Source: Rosa chinensis (lineage: Eukaryota > Streptophyta > Magnoliopsida > Rosales > Rosaceae). From it: DNA of 64,000 nt. The stretch's first letter is position 1, and each line of letters begins with the position of its first letter. The position numbers and the translations under genes are program-made. Below, one piece after another: positions 46,307 through 57,834 of the stretch. The stretch spans positions 71,895,823-71,959,822 of the forward strand of contig NC_037092.1 in assembly GCF_002994745.2 (NCBI RefSeq), given 5' to 3'. The notes under the pieces were generated by a model. That model made no database searches, was not told the origin of the DNA, and saw nothing but the letters and a program-made list of their open reading frames with translations.

Positions 46307-47308
46307 TGTTAAAGGAAAAACATATTATGTGCCTTCGTCTGACGGAGAGGGAATCAAGGAATCAGTGATTACCATCAATCAACACAATTACGGATCAATC
46401 AGCATTTAATGTTGTCATTGTAATTGATATTTCTATTGTAATTTTGTCCCTATATAAAGGGACTATGAAATGAAATGAGTAGACCAATTTCAATCTATTT
46501 TTACTTTTACACGTTATCAGCACGCTCAGAGCAAATAGGCAAGAGAAACAAAACCCTAGGAAAAAAAAACTTTTTCTTTACAGCCACCCTAAACAAAAAA
46601 AAAAAACAAAAAATTTGGCTTTTTCCTTTTGTTGCAAGCCCACACGGGCCTCCACCCCAACCCACCTGCACGAGGCATCCCCCAGCAGTCCAACGCCTGC
46701 AACAGCGCTGCTCCCTACCGCATCCAGCTCACGTCCTCGCAGGCCAGACCGGCCTCCAGCACGCGTCCCACAGCCCCCGCAGACCTCGTTGCAGACCCGC
46801 GCCCAGCAGCCCATCCCAACACCAATCCGCCCTAGCCATGGTCTCACCGCAGCCTACCCCGCCTTCACCCTTGCAGTAGTAACTCGATCTGCAGCAGCCC
46901 ATCTTGTAGCAGCAACTCGCCTAGCACCTGCAGTAGCCATTTGAACGCCGGCAGCAGATCTCTAGCAAGAGAGTCAGAAGACGAAAAAAAAAAACCAGAA
47001 GAAGATGCATAAAAGAAGAGAGAGAAAAAAACGGTGTGACCTGGCCCAAAGAAAAGGACCCGGTCCAACAACAATCCAAAAAAAAGAAAGCAGGCCTTGC
47101 TGCCCAAATTTTTTTTTTTAAAAAAAGCAAGCCTGCCGCCCAGAAAAAAAAAGAAGAGAAAAGCAAAGAAAAAAAACAAGGCCTTGTGGCCCACTGCTGA
47201 AAGACAGAGGAAGCGGCCTAGTTTTTCTCAAGCCCAAAAACATCGCTACGCACACCTGCATCAACACGTGCGTGCGCTAGGATCATTTTATTTTCTCGAA
47301 ACCAAATA
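46307..47308 (+). mobile_element. Copia-3: 5' fragment of the copia-1 family
   Basis: The LTR at 46307-46511 begins TGTTAAAGG and ends TTTTACA. It is followed by CGTTATCAGCACGCTCA and a leader whose C-rich, A-rich and ACACG.GCGTGC.CTAGGAT segments parallel copia-1 (12808-13850). It stops abruptly near 47308 before any gag, and no 3' LTR follows. A deletion or recombination removed the rest. Confidence 0.85.
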
Positions 47309-47380
47309 TTTTTTTTTTTTTATATATTTTTGGCTGCCTGATATCCCAACCAGACCAAGGAAAGCAGAGATATATAAGAG

Positions 47381-47543
47381 ACCAGTAATGGACACCGATG
47401 TTGATCGCAATCCGCAACAACTAAATCAATTCTTGCGTCGTTATAGGAAGGTTAGATGTCCAGTGATGAATAAAAACCTCCAAGATGATCTAGTCGATCA
47501 CCTATGGACCATGAAGTTACAAGCTGATCAGAACCACCAGTGA
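47381..47543 (+). pseudogene. Harbinger transposase C-terminal remnant
   Basis: The frame ends LNQFLRRYRKVR...LQDDLVDHLWTMK and then a short tail with TGA. Plant PIF/Harbinger (ALP1-like) transposases end with F..FL.RH..IR......L..DLIEH.W, so this is read as their last 50 residues. The DDE catalytic domain is absent. The left boundary with copia-3 debris lies somewhere in 47310-47380. Confidence 0.55.
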
Positions 47544-47795
47544 GCTTCTTTTTTTTTTTTTTTTTTGTGCTTTCAATAAGTGGCCATGTTGTCATGATAA
47601 GTGGTCATGGCCTACTTTGGTTGTATTGTTGTGTGGTATGCTTTTACTTTGTGTTGTGTGCTTTTAATTTGTGTGGTGTGCTTTATTATGAAAATAAAAG
47701 TTCAATGCTTTTTTACGAAGATGATCTACTCAACAAAATAATTTTTATTATCATAAATTAAAACACAAACCATTCAAAGCAACTAACAATATTCA

Positions 47796-48806
47796 TTACA
47801 TCCAAGATGTCTCGCCAAGTGGATCATAAGTGGTCAAGGCTGTGTTGTCTCCTTCAGGGGGTGTAGGATCTTGAGATTGTTCCGGGATGCTTGAAGTTTC
47901 TGCCTCCTTATCAATTATTTGTTGTTGCTTCCTCTCCCAATAACTCCTCTTTCTTGGGGTGAAAATTGATGGATCCACCTGCATCGTGCGAGCATCCTCA
48001 GCGCGTTGCTCAATTAGTTGACCTTCCTCAAACTGTCTTTGCCTTTGTTGGTACTCGCGTTTGGTTTGTTCATAACATTTCTGCATTTGAACTCGTAGGC
48101 CATCCGCATCCTGCTTATTGCCTTTTTTCTTAGCTAGCTTCTGTGCTTTTTGTCCTTGAGGACGTGCCTTTCTTGATGACGGAAGCTCATCCTCGGTAGT
48201 GGTTGTTCCATCGTCATCCAAGTTGACATGATTAGGAACACTAAAGTGGGTGTTTCCCATTGATGGTGTTTTCCCAAACTTTTCCGTATTTTTCAAGTAT
48301 TGCCAACAATGCTCAAACACAAAATCGCAACCTTCCGAGTCGTAGTACGTTGATTTAACAGTCATGAGCTACATATAATATTAAGTAAATAAAATATTAA
48401 AAAAATATTGGCTTAGTATAAATCGATGAATAAACTATATAACAACATTTTACTTTTAACAACTACATGATAAATAAATCAATAATCATTATTGAACATA
48501 TTTCAATATAATTACCTCGTCCTCCATATTTTCACCGCTTCTTCGTTGAAAGTGTTCGACCTTGTTAAGAGCTTGGCGCCACTTCATACATGCCGGACTT
48601 ATTTTCTTCCAACGAGCGTGGCAACTAGAATGTGTTCTATCCATGCAACCTGCCGGTTTGTGAGCATTGTACTCCTCCGCCACACGACTCCACAATAAGT
48701 CCGACTTTTGATCTTTTCCAACGCAACCATCACCCCCAACAGTGATCCAAGCTTGGCAAAGAATAACTTCTTCATTGTGCCTCCAAGAATCCCCTCTTGG
48801 AGCCAT
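47796..48806 (-). CDS. PIF/Harbinger ORF1-like Myb/SANT-type DNA-binding protein
   Basis: Minus-strand exons 48806-48516 and 48368-47796 with GT...AG borders and phase-0 junction give 287 aa without a stop. Residues 5-75 form a Myb/trihelix-like domain with regularly spaced W residues (8, 20, 39, 66) and the RT.S...RW phrase. A second region with FVFEHCWQYLKN is typical of the C-terminal NAM-associated part of these proteins. It is followed by K/R- and Q/E-rich, likely coiled-coil sequence (KKREYQQRQRQFEEGQ-like) and an acidic tail. In Harbinger elements this protein binds the transposase and carries it to the nucleus. The start is the first ATG after A-rich leader. An intact frame in a broken element is notable. 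Confidence 0.7.
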
Positions 48807-49559
48807 TTTTTCCAAGACAAAAAAAATAAAAGGAAGATATATTTAAGAACAAGAAGATGTAACAATGAATGGAAAATTGTGAAGGAAATGGAGGATATTT
48901 GGTGTGAGGAAATAGAAAAGAATGGGTAGGTATTTATAGAATTTCCTATAATTCACTGTTCCAACGGGTATATTTTTTTCCCCAATTTTTTGGTAATTTT
49001 TTTTATTGTTTTTGGAACAAAAAGGAAATAATAACCCTTCAATTAATAAGAGCCGTTCATCACTTTTTTCCAAATAATCTGAGCCATTGGATCTTGAATA
49101 GATCTGTTACAGTAAAAAAAAAAAAAAAAAGGTAACATCGGACCGTCCAAATTGATCAGGGCAACTTTTGGACCGTGCATTTCATGACCGTTGGGGGTTC
49201 CAACGGTCACCAGGGGACAGCATCGTGCGAGGGGCCCACAGCTGCAGACAGAAAAGCAATCGATCTTCTCTCTCCAGCGTTGGTTCCGCGCGTGCTCTCT
49301 CTTCCCAGCAACTTTGGCGCGCGTTTCCCTCAATTTCTGCCTCTGGCGCGTTGGTTCGGCATGTGGGCTGAGACAGCAAGTGGGCTGAGCCCCATGCACA
49401 GTGATCAGTTCTGGTCTTGGAAAAGTCTCAAATATGAGACTACAAATGAGTCCAAGTCCTATATTTATAGGACCAGAGCCCCCAAAAACACAAGGTTGGA
49501 GATCCAAAGTCTCAAAATGGCCCAAAAATAGGTTTGGCACCCCAAGGTTGGAGTTGCCC

Positions 49560-52192
49560 TAAGCACAGGATTGCAACATGTGTTGCAATCCCCGAGTCAG
49601 CTCGAGTCAGTCCTAGTCAACCCTACGTTTTTTAGAGTCCAATTTTGGAAAGTATATTTTGGTTTTTAGATTTTATTTTACAAAGATATTTTTCAACTGA
49701 TAAAGTCGTGCTTTTGAAGTCCTAGGTGATTTAGGATTTGTTTATTTTAATTGGATATCTTTTATTAAAAGATCTATCCTAGTAGGAGTTCAATTAGGGT
49801 TAAGTCTTAATTGTTGAGAATTTATTTTCTTCTCAATATATTCAGAAAAGCAGCGTTGATTGTGTAGGGATTTTGATGCAAGAATTATTGTGTGTCTTGT
49901 TTTCTTAGAAAGAGTTCAATAGGAGTCCATGAAACACTTGTTCCGTGTCTAAGTGTTTCATTGTTCATTCATATACATGCATTGATTCTCTCGAGATCAG
50001 TAGAAAAGATTGGTGGTGCAAGTGGAGCGATATTTACAGATCGTTCAAGTGAAGAAGAAGGTCGATGATACGCCTAAAAATAAGCGCGCAATTTAACCCT
50101 GAAAATGTCATTGTTAGTATATGGTAAATAGGGATCGTTCTAACCGGGGATTGAGGGTACACTTGTAATTGCATAAACAAGTAAATAATTAATAAAATAA
50201 GAAGTATTATTTACAAAAATAAAACAAAGAATGAAAATATATACAAGTAAACACAAATAGGGGGGATTTTAGAATTATAAAATTAAAAATTAAAAGAAAC
50301 AAAAATAAAAATGTAAAATACATGTACAAGGGTGGAACGCAAGGAATAAAATCAAAACCACAATCATATGAATGAAATCCAATCACAATTCCTATAGTTG
50401 ATTATTTATGTCATGAGAAAGAAGTTGACCATGTGAAACGTTAGAAAGCAAACGATTTCCCATATTTTACTTTCCTTCAATAATTAATCCAAGCGAAAGC
50501 ACCTAAATCAATCCTATTGAACATGCAATCACAGTCTAGAAAACTAGCTAATCAAGAACACATTCAACGCATTAAGAACAAATAAAGGATGTCAACCAAA
50601 GTGCACAACCTAGTTATGAATAAGTTCACCTATTTGCAATCCTCCTTAATTGATTTCGACTTTTGTCCAAAGCCTTTACTACTTCAATCTAGCTCCAATT
50701 ACATGCATATATCTTAAGTTGGCCACCAAAGAACACAAACATGCAAAAGTTTTCTGTAATCCAAAATCAATCAAGCAATCTCACATAAGCAACATATAAA
50801 TCAACATATAAAAATCACAATTTTATTTCAAAACATATAAACAGGCTTTAAACTTTTCCCTTAACGCCATGTTAACGAGAATCCATAACTATACGAATCA
50901 AACAAAGGAAAACAAAAGAAAGTATGAAATACACCGTGAAAGATGGATGACATAGCCTTGAGACGAAGAACTCGAAGATCCTTGAAAGCAAGCAATCTTC
51001 TAGGGACGACACAAGGGTGGATGGCGGTTAGGATCTTGATGTATTGCATGACTTCTTCTCCTCCTTGCTTGAGACGCAGAGCTTCTGAAGACTAGAGAAT
51101 GGAGAGAATTTTTCTGATGTTTATTTACTAAGGAAGAGAGGTGTGTTGTGTTGTGGTGGTGTTGTATTGTAAAACATCTAGAAAGGAGGCTATATATAGA
51201 GGAAGGCAAGGCTTCATGAATTTAATTTCCAAAGAATTTTCTGGTTGCACCACACAGCTCCAACTAATGAATTAATGACACGTCAGCTCTGCCATGTCAC
51301 TCAACCAATCAAAAAGGTCCAAAATAATTCCATAATCTTTCCAAATATATTATTGCTGATTTCCCAATATTTTATCTAATTTTTCTCTTAATTTTAGGCC
51401 AAAATATTCTTGAGTGAAAATAGGAATGAATCTGGACTCTTTCTCCCTTAAATCTCTCCATGGCATCATTATCCTTGATCATCTCTTGATTTTTGACATT
51501 AACTCCATAATTTCCCATGGCAAAATCAGATTTAATTCTCCAATAATATCTCCAACGTAATCTTCTTATGACTCTCCCTTGATTTTCACGTTGTCTCCAT
51601 AATCTTCTCTTGATAATTCACGGAAATTAAAGATTTATTCACCCAAAACATCTCCAACGTCAATTTCAAGCCATGTGGTCTCCTAATGCCTTCAGGTTTC
51701 CTAGCCTCACCAGGATTCCTGCATTGACTAGGATTCCTAGTTGGACCAGGAAAACTCCATTTCTTCATTTCTTCTCCATTTTCTCCGATGTACCTAGAAA
51801 ATAAAAACTAAATTAAAACTGATTTATTTAAGGAAATAACTAAGTAAAATATGAGGAAATAATTATTAAAACGTCGCATTAAAATGCTCCTATCAGTCGA
51901 GATTCAAGACAAGCACCTCTCTAGTGAGTCTATAGTGAGTCTAGAGATTGTAGTCATGTAGAGAGCTATATGTGTTTGTAAAGAACCATATCCTTCATCA
52001 ATAAGTGGTTTGATTTTATTTGGGTTCTCAAGAGTAAGAAACCCGTAGTGTTTTTAATCTCAAAATTGAGGTTTTCACTGCGTAACCAAAATTGTGCTTT
52101 CTGTATGAATTTTTTGATTTCTGCCCAGTAAGAATTGTAACGTGTCTATCAATCCCCAAAACCCAGAAAAACGTTTCATCCAAGTATTTTCA
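49560..52192 (+). repeat. SIRE-like 5' LTR (partial, contains solo LTR N)
   Basis: Matches 55334-56109 of the 3' LTR. The first about 115 bp are missing. Ends ...CCAAGTATTTTCA. Confidence 0.88.
50066..51895 (-). mobile_element. Solo LTR N inside the SIRE-like 5' LTR
   Basis: Termini TGATACGCC and GCTCCTATCA (TG...CA in either reading). Exact 5-bp copies GTCGA lie at 50061-50065 and 51896-51900. The empty site GGTCGAGATTC is present in the 3' LTR near 55822. The total is 1830 bp with no coding motif. Minus orientation is suggested by a TATATATAG box near 51190 followed on that strand by C/A-rich leader-like sequence. Probably gypsy-type. Confidence 0.88.
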
Positions 52193-52193
52193 T

Positions 52194-52208
52194 TTGGCAT
52201 CAGAGCAG
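52194..52208 (+). promoter_or_regulatory. SIRE-like primer-binding site
   Basis: TTGGCATCAGAGCAG, one substitution from the TTGGTATCAGAGCA initiator-tRNA-type site of SIRE elements. Confidence 0.8.
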
Positions 52209-52238
52209 GTTCTAAAGCTTTTTATTAGATCCGAGGAC

Positions 52239-53349
52239 ATGATGGAACGTGAATTTGACAGAGCTACTGGTTCGATAAATTGTCCCCCATGTTTTGATGG
52301 TGGAGATTACTCACAATGGAAGATCATGATAAGGTTCAAGCCAAAGAAAAATGTACAAAATGTTGCTTTCTCTTCTGTTAAAATGAAAGAAGTAGATGAT
52401 AGTGGTTATGTGGATTTGGCTTTACTAATCAAAGAATTTAAAAAATTTCTTAAAAATCAAAACTCATTTGGTAGTACTTCAGAAAGTATATCTGAATCAA
52501 AAGGGGGGCAATTATCTGAAAAACGTTTTGACAAAAAAATCAATAATTTTGATCAAGAGAAAAGTGTTGTTGAAAAACCTAAATGTTATGAATGTGGTGG
52601 TATTGATCATATCTCTTTTGATTGTGGAAACAGAAAATATAGCTCACGAAATAACAGGGCTCTTAAGTTAACTTGGAGTGACAGCGATGAAGGCTCTCAA
52701 TCTGAGAATGAAGAGGTAAATCTTGCTCTTACTTCCTCTCTTAATATTGATTTTTCTAATGATTTTGACTTGGAAGATGATACTCTTGATGAAGAAAAAA
52801 AATGAAAAGTGTAAGCAATTGTATAATGCTTCAAAAATTGTTCTTCGAAAAAATAACAAACTTGAAGAAGAAGTTGAATCTTTAAGAGTGGAAAAGAAGA
52901 AAATTGAGCAAAAATTTGATACTTCCTTAAAAGAATGGGAAAAAGAATGTACTGATCTTGTTGATAAGATTAAAGTTTTGAAGGGTGAGGTCAAATCTCA
53001 AGATTGGGACAAGGAGCATGATGACCTTATTAACAAAATCAAAATTTTACAAGTTGAAGTCAAGGCTCAGTCCACTCTAAATGTTTCACTAACCCTTGAA
53101 AATGAGAAATTGCAGGATGAGCTATTGAAAGTCAAGGAAAGCTTCAACAAGTTTTCTATAGGGTCTGAAAAGGTCTCTAAGATGATTGGATTTGGTAAAT
53201 CTCATTGCAACAAAGAAGGTTTAGGGTATGAAGGTGAGTCTTGCAAGCCCTTGACCTTTGTAAAAGGTGTTGAATGTGGAAATTCGTTGGGACAGCCACA
53301 AGCTTCAAATAACAATGATTCTAGTCCCAAGTTGCTCAAAAGATCATAA
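52239..53349 (+). pseudogene. SIRE-like gag
   Basis: ATG at 52239, then CPPCFDGGDYSQWKIMIRF (the gag N-terminal signature), and a zinc knuckle CYECGGIDHISFDC at about 52584-52625. The frame ends at 52805. The continuation lies one frame over: a long E/K-rich coiled coil (52810-53160) and the GSEKVSKMIGFGKSHCNKEG...LGYEG signature of SIRE gag C-termini, to 53349. A frameshift at about 52795-52805, in an A-run, therefore breaks the protein. Part of the capsid region between the N-terminal signature and the knuckle is shorter than usual. Confidence 0.8.
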
Positions 53350-53838
53350 CCTAAAATGGCCCTTAAAACCCATTAGAAAGTTGCTCAGGTAAGTTCTGAC
53401 AGTCACACCTCTGTACGTCAGCCCAGGTATGTTCATAACTCTAAAAATTTTACTCCCACTTGTCATTTTTGGGGAAAATTGGGACACATATGTCCTAGGT
53501 GTAATATACCTCGCAAGGCCACTCAAAATCAGAGGAAAATATAAAAAATTAGCCCAACTGCATCGCTGCAAGCTAAGCTGAAAGAGCATTTGAAGTTGAT
53601 TAATAGGATTGCAAAGCGTATTACAATCCCCAAAGAGCAGAATTTGAAGCATAAGCAAATCTGGATTAAAAAGGGTTCTAATCATTGTTTCTCTGCTCGT
53701 ATGGATAATCTTGATAATATGCTTGAACTTGCTTTTGTTCCTACTGAACATAAATTGGTTGATTCGTTTACTAATCCCTTAAACACAGCTCGATTTGAAT
53801 CACTTAGAAGCACCATTGGTAGATGCTCTAAGTATTGA
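53350..53838 (+). pseudogene. Deleted pol: second knuckle and RNase H tail
   Basis: A decayed knuckle CHFWGKLGHICPRC (about 53464-53505, second C replaced by W) and the KQIWIKKGSNHC linker are followed directly by LELAFVPTEHKLVDSFTNPL, the last RNase H residues of copia pol. The complete protease-integrase-RT core is missing between about 53685 and 53715. Confidence 0.72.
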
Positions 53839-55207
53839 TACTCTCACTTCACTTGATCCATTTTGCATGAATTCATAGTGTATGATATCATATTAGTATA
53901 AATGCATTATGCTTTTTATTTCTGCATTTTTTTTTCAGTTTTCTGGAAAATCAAGATTGCATGTGTGGTTTGTATCCCTACGTGTCTGACAGCAATCGAA
54001 TTGAACTTAGATTGACAAGTGTTTTGATATTTTCCTTAAATATGATTGTCATGAGTCGAATAACATGTTTTGAATGGGTTCTTGCATCACTTTGTAATCT
54101 TGAGCATGAACAACATATTTTTTTATCATTTTGTATTCTCACATGCACACATACTCCTTTGTGGTGGTACGTATCCTCTTGGTTGATTGGATTTTAGTTC
54201 ACACATACTAAGTGAGTGAATATTGTTGTTGCTCCCTGTTGAAAAGGTACAAATATTTAGAGCAAGTCCAGGCTATTCCCAAAGTAAACAGGCCTTGGTT
54301 GTGGTGAACGATATGAGGTTTGGGAAGAAAAGGGAATGGTTTGGTCACCCCGGTGGATTGTGAAACTATTGACTCGAGTTGATATGTCCTTTGGGATGTC
54401 CTTGTTACATCTAGTACCCTAAAGTCAACTGACTTGGGAGTTGTTGGCATAAAACTTGTTACATGAGTCTTAGTTTTCTTGAAGAAAAAAAATGTGAAAA
54501 AGTTTCATAGTGTGTGAAAGGCAAAAAGAAAAAATATTATGCCCACACGGTGTCATAAGAGGAGATTTGAGTTGATTGTGATTATCCTTCTTCACTTCTT
54601 ATGTGTGTTCTACTTTATCTGATTCTGAGATTCTTACAAACCCCACTTTGAGCTATGTTCACTTACACAATAAAGGTACAGAATACTCGATCATCTTCTT
54701 GCTTACTTTGTTGTTGTCAAAATCTCTTCACTCATGTGACCTTAACTTATTACTTTCATGTTTGAGGATTGGTGCTAACACTCTTGTCTAAAAACTATGC
54801 TTTTGTCTCTTTCATTTGTACAAGGATACAAACCCACTCATTGTGTGTTTGCATTTCATTCTTGCATCTTTCATAGCATGATCACACTTAGGGGGAGTAT
54901 TGATACTTGGACTATTTCCAACTGATTGATTCTACATAGCTTTCGCTACATAAGTTGCCTTTATCATTCCTAGACAAAAAGGGGGAGATATTGGTGAATT
55001 TGATCAACTTGTGTTTTGATTGTTTAAATATTTTGATATTGATCTTGAAATTGTGTTGACACTCCTATGCCTTATCTTTAACTTACTTTCTACAAGGTGT
55101 GTTGATAAGTGTTTCAGGAAAGGCATATTGCTGATGGAATGTAATGATCTTCAAGTACTTGTTGAGGGGGGTGTGCCTAAAATAGGATGTTTTGTATAGG
55201 AATGCCA
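53839..55207 (+). other. SIRE-like 3' untranslated region
   Basis: Noncoding stretch between the pol end and the 3' LTR, with GGGGGAG tracts at about 54891 and 54980. Short frames in it show no similarity to envelope-like or other proteins. Confidence 0.6.
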
Positions 55208-55217
55208 AAGGGGGAGA
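55208..55217 (+). promoter_or_regulatory. SIRE-like polypurine tract
   Basis: AAGGGGGAGA immediately before the 3' LTR. Confidence 0.85.
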
Positions 55218-55218
55218 T

Positions 55219-56109
55219 TGTAGGTACAAGGTTTACACTTGATGTGTTGGCATCCCTATACAAAGCACTGAAGAAGCCTACAAAGTTTATCAAAACTAAT
55301 CTCAGAGAATTTCAGGTAATTGCATCTCATGCATAAGCACCGGATTGCAACATGTGTTGCAATCCCCGAGTCAGTTCTAGTAAACCCTACGTTTTTTGCA
55401 GTCCAATTTTAGAAAGTATATTTTGGTTTTTAGATTTTATTTGACAAAGATATTTTTCAACTAATAAAATCGTGCTTTTGAAGTCCTAGGTGATTTAGGA
55501 TTTGTTTATTTTAATTGGATATCTTTTATTAAAAGATCTTTCCTAGTAGGAGTTCAATTAGGGTTAAGTCTTAATTGTTGAGAATTTATTTTCTTCTCAA
55601 TATATTCAGAAAAGCAGCGTTGATTATGTAGGGATTTTGATGCAAGAATTATTATGCGTCTTGCTTGCTTAGAAAGAGTTCGATAGGAGTCCATGAAACA
55701 CTTGTTCCGTGTCTAAGTGTTTCATTGTTCATTCATATACATACATTGATCTCGAGATCAGTAGAGAAGATTGGTGGTGCAAGTGGAGCGATATTTGCAG
55801 TTCGTTCAAGTGAAGAAGAAGGTCGAGATTCAAGACAAGCACCTCTCTAGTGAGTCTAGAGATTGTAGCCGCGTAGAGAGCTATATGTGTTTGTAAAGAA
55901 CCATATCCTTCATCAATATGTTGATTGATTTTATTTGGGTTCTCAAGAGTAAGAGTCCCACAGTGTTTTTAATCTCAAAATTGAGGTTTTCACTACGTAA
56001 CTAAAATTGTGCTTTCTGAGTGAATTTTTGATTTCTGCCCTGTAAGGATTGTAACGTGTCTATCATCAATCCCCAAAACCCAGAAAAACGTTTCATCCAA
56101 GTATTGTCA
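55219..56109 (+). repeat. SIRE-like 3' LTR
   Basis: 891 bp from TGTAGGTACAAGG to CCAAGTATTGTCA. Serves as the empty-site reference for both insertions in the 5' LTR. Confidence 0.88.
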
Positions 56110-56523
56110 TGTTTATGTATAAATCTACCATTCCAAATTATTTGAAGCATTGGTGAAACGTTGTAACTCAACTCATTGTTGAAAAACGAAATATTCACAT
56201 ATATGCTCTCAAAGCTAACTCAACCACTTATCTTCATTCCAAAGATATGTTAATTACTCATCTTATTGTTACTTTCATGCAATCCTTATATAAAATGTGA
56301 CAAAATCATATCATGCATTGGTGATAAGCACGAACAACACTCCAACTCGGCATGACTATTATAGAACTATTGACAGGATTAATTGTAATCATTAATATGC
56401 AGATTAAACTGGTTAATTACTTCTGATGTGTTGTGTCTTTACACGTAGACCACACACTTTCTCTAGTTACCTACTTTGTATACAATATTACTATTTTACA
56501 ATATGTCCTGGTCTGTTTGGATA
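56110..56523. other. Spacer, no gene seen
   Basis: A+T-rich sequence with no recognised feature. Confidence 0.5.
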
Positions 56524-56526
56524 TGA

Positions 56527-57347
56527 GGCCGACTTCAACCCTAAAGTCAAAAGTCAAAATGGTTAGGGTAGCCCAATTTCATTATCTCCAACCTAAACCA
56601 AAGTGGAGTCAAAATGGCTTATTCGTCAAAAGTTAAGTCAAAATGACTAAGAAACGAAAGTAGAAAGCCAAAATGGCTTCAGTGGGACACGACTGGGCCC
56701 CACCTTCCACTTTCCAATCTGTAGTCGCAAGCCTTTACGTGCCAGAGGGAGAATTGATCGAAGAGAGACTTGCGCAAAACAACAAAATAATGGGGCCTGA
56801 AGGAGAAACAACGCTTGGCACACGGCTGAAGGATGCTCGACATTGGGGCCCGCATGCACCAGAAGCCGTTGTGGGCATCCAACGGTTATGAAATGGGTGG
56901 CCCTGATTCACTCTTCATTAATTCGATTCAAAATGGAAGGTCCAAATTAATTGGTACCTAAAACAAAAATGTAAATATATAATTTCTTAGTTTCTAATCT
57001 GAAGGTCAGAAAAATACGATGGATTAAATTCAACGGCTAATAATAAAGTAACGGAGTTTTAAACAAAAAAAAAACTGAAAAAATAAAAGAAAAATTTATG
57101 AAAAATCAGTTAATGACGATATATTATATAAAGTAATGATTCAAAAAAATTATATAAAGTAATTAAATATGATATGTAAAATTCATATTGTAGTTAAATA
57201 ATTGTCTAAAATGATTAAAATTCTGAAATGGCTATAACTTTTGACTAAAGGGGGTTGGAGATGCAAAATCTGAATAAATAGTAATGACACTAGGGGTGTC
57301 AAATTTTGAAATGGCTATGACTTTTGACTAAAGGGTTGGAGATGCCC
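56527..57347. mobile_element. Tourist-like (PIF/Harbinger) non-autonomous element
   Basis: Left GGCCGACTTCAACCCTAAAG and, inverted at the right, GGGCATCTCCAACCCTTTAG share their TIR and the following GTCAAAAGTCA. The 3-bp copies TGA lie at 56524-56526 and 57348-57350. An internal segment (CCAACGGTTATGAAATG...GGCCCTGATTCA at 56879) resembles the reverse complement of 49140-49210 in the broken Harbinger element, so both may belong to one family. Noncoding. Confidence 0.7.
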
Positions 57348-57817
57348 TGATGTTTCATGTTTTGCATATCAAGTTTTTTACTTTAATATGGAGAATCACA
57401 TTTTCAATATAGGAGATCAAAAGCTAGTAAAGCAGGAACTATAAAGAATTTGTCCTAAACTATATATGGAGTCTGAGGTATAGAGCTTTATTACTTTAGT
57501 CGTTAAATTTAAAATTTATTTGTACATTGTGATTGAATTGTGCTGCCAGGATGTTGGATGGACTATTCCTGGTGGCGAACTCAGCTGTCGGAGACCCGGT
57601 CTCCATCAGTGTGATGACCCCAATAAGGAGGCCAAGGGGATCGACTTGGCGTCAATTTGGTGTGGACCTGGATTTTGTGCCTTAACCAGATCCGTGCTAC
57701 CTGGATCATGAAAGGGTTTTTGGGCTTAGGCCTTTGGTTTATTTCCTTAGTTACTTTGGTTCGGCTTTTAGACCACAATTACATGTCCTGCCGAGTTTCT
57801 TTGAGTGAATAAGTACC
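57348..57817. other. Spacer, no gene seen
   Basis: No gene recognised. A short frame at 57520-57711 has no domain. Confidence 0.45.
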
Positions 57818-57834
57818 AACTATGTAATAGGTTT

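Larger units (their letters stand above)
47330..49559. mobile_element. PIF/Harbinger element, left part missing
   Basis: It carries the end of a transposase gene on the plus strand and a spliced Myb-like ORF on the minus strand, tail to tail. The right end is the reverse complement of GGGCAACTCCAACCTTGGGG, followed by TAA (49560-49562), a TWA-type target. The same TAA is present undisturbed in the 3' LTR of the SIRE-like element (55334-55336), so it inserted into that 5' LTR. The left terminus and most of the transposase are gone, joined to copia-3. Confidence 0.7.
49560..56109 (+). mobile_element. SIRE/Maximus-like copia retrotransposon, pol deleted
   Basis: 5' LTR truncated at 49560 by the Harbinger insertion and interrupted by solo LTR N; 3' LTR complete at 55219-56109. 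The interior keeps gag and the last codons of pol but lacks protease, integrase and nearly all RT. The long 3' untranslated part (53840-55207) with GGGGGAG-type purine tracts is characteristic of this lineage. No target duplication can be checked because the left end is lost. Confidence 0.82.

Noticed and set aside
53961..54450. Possible envelope-like frame after the SIRE-like pol
   Set aside because: The frames are short, with no transmembrane or coiled-coil pattern extending beyond 80 codons. Read as 3' untranslated sequence.
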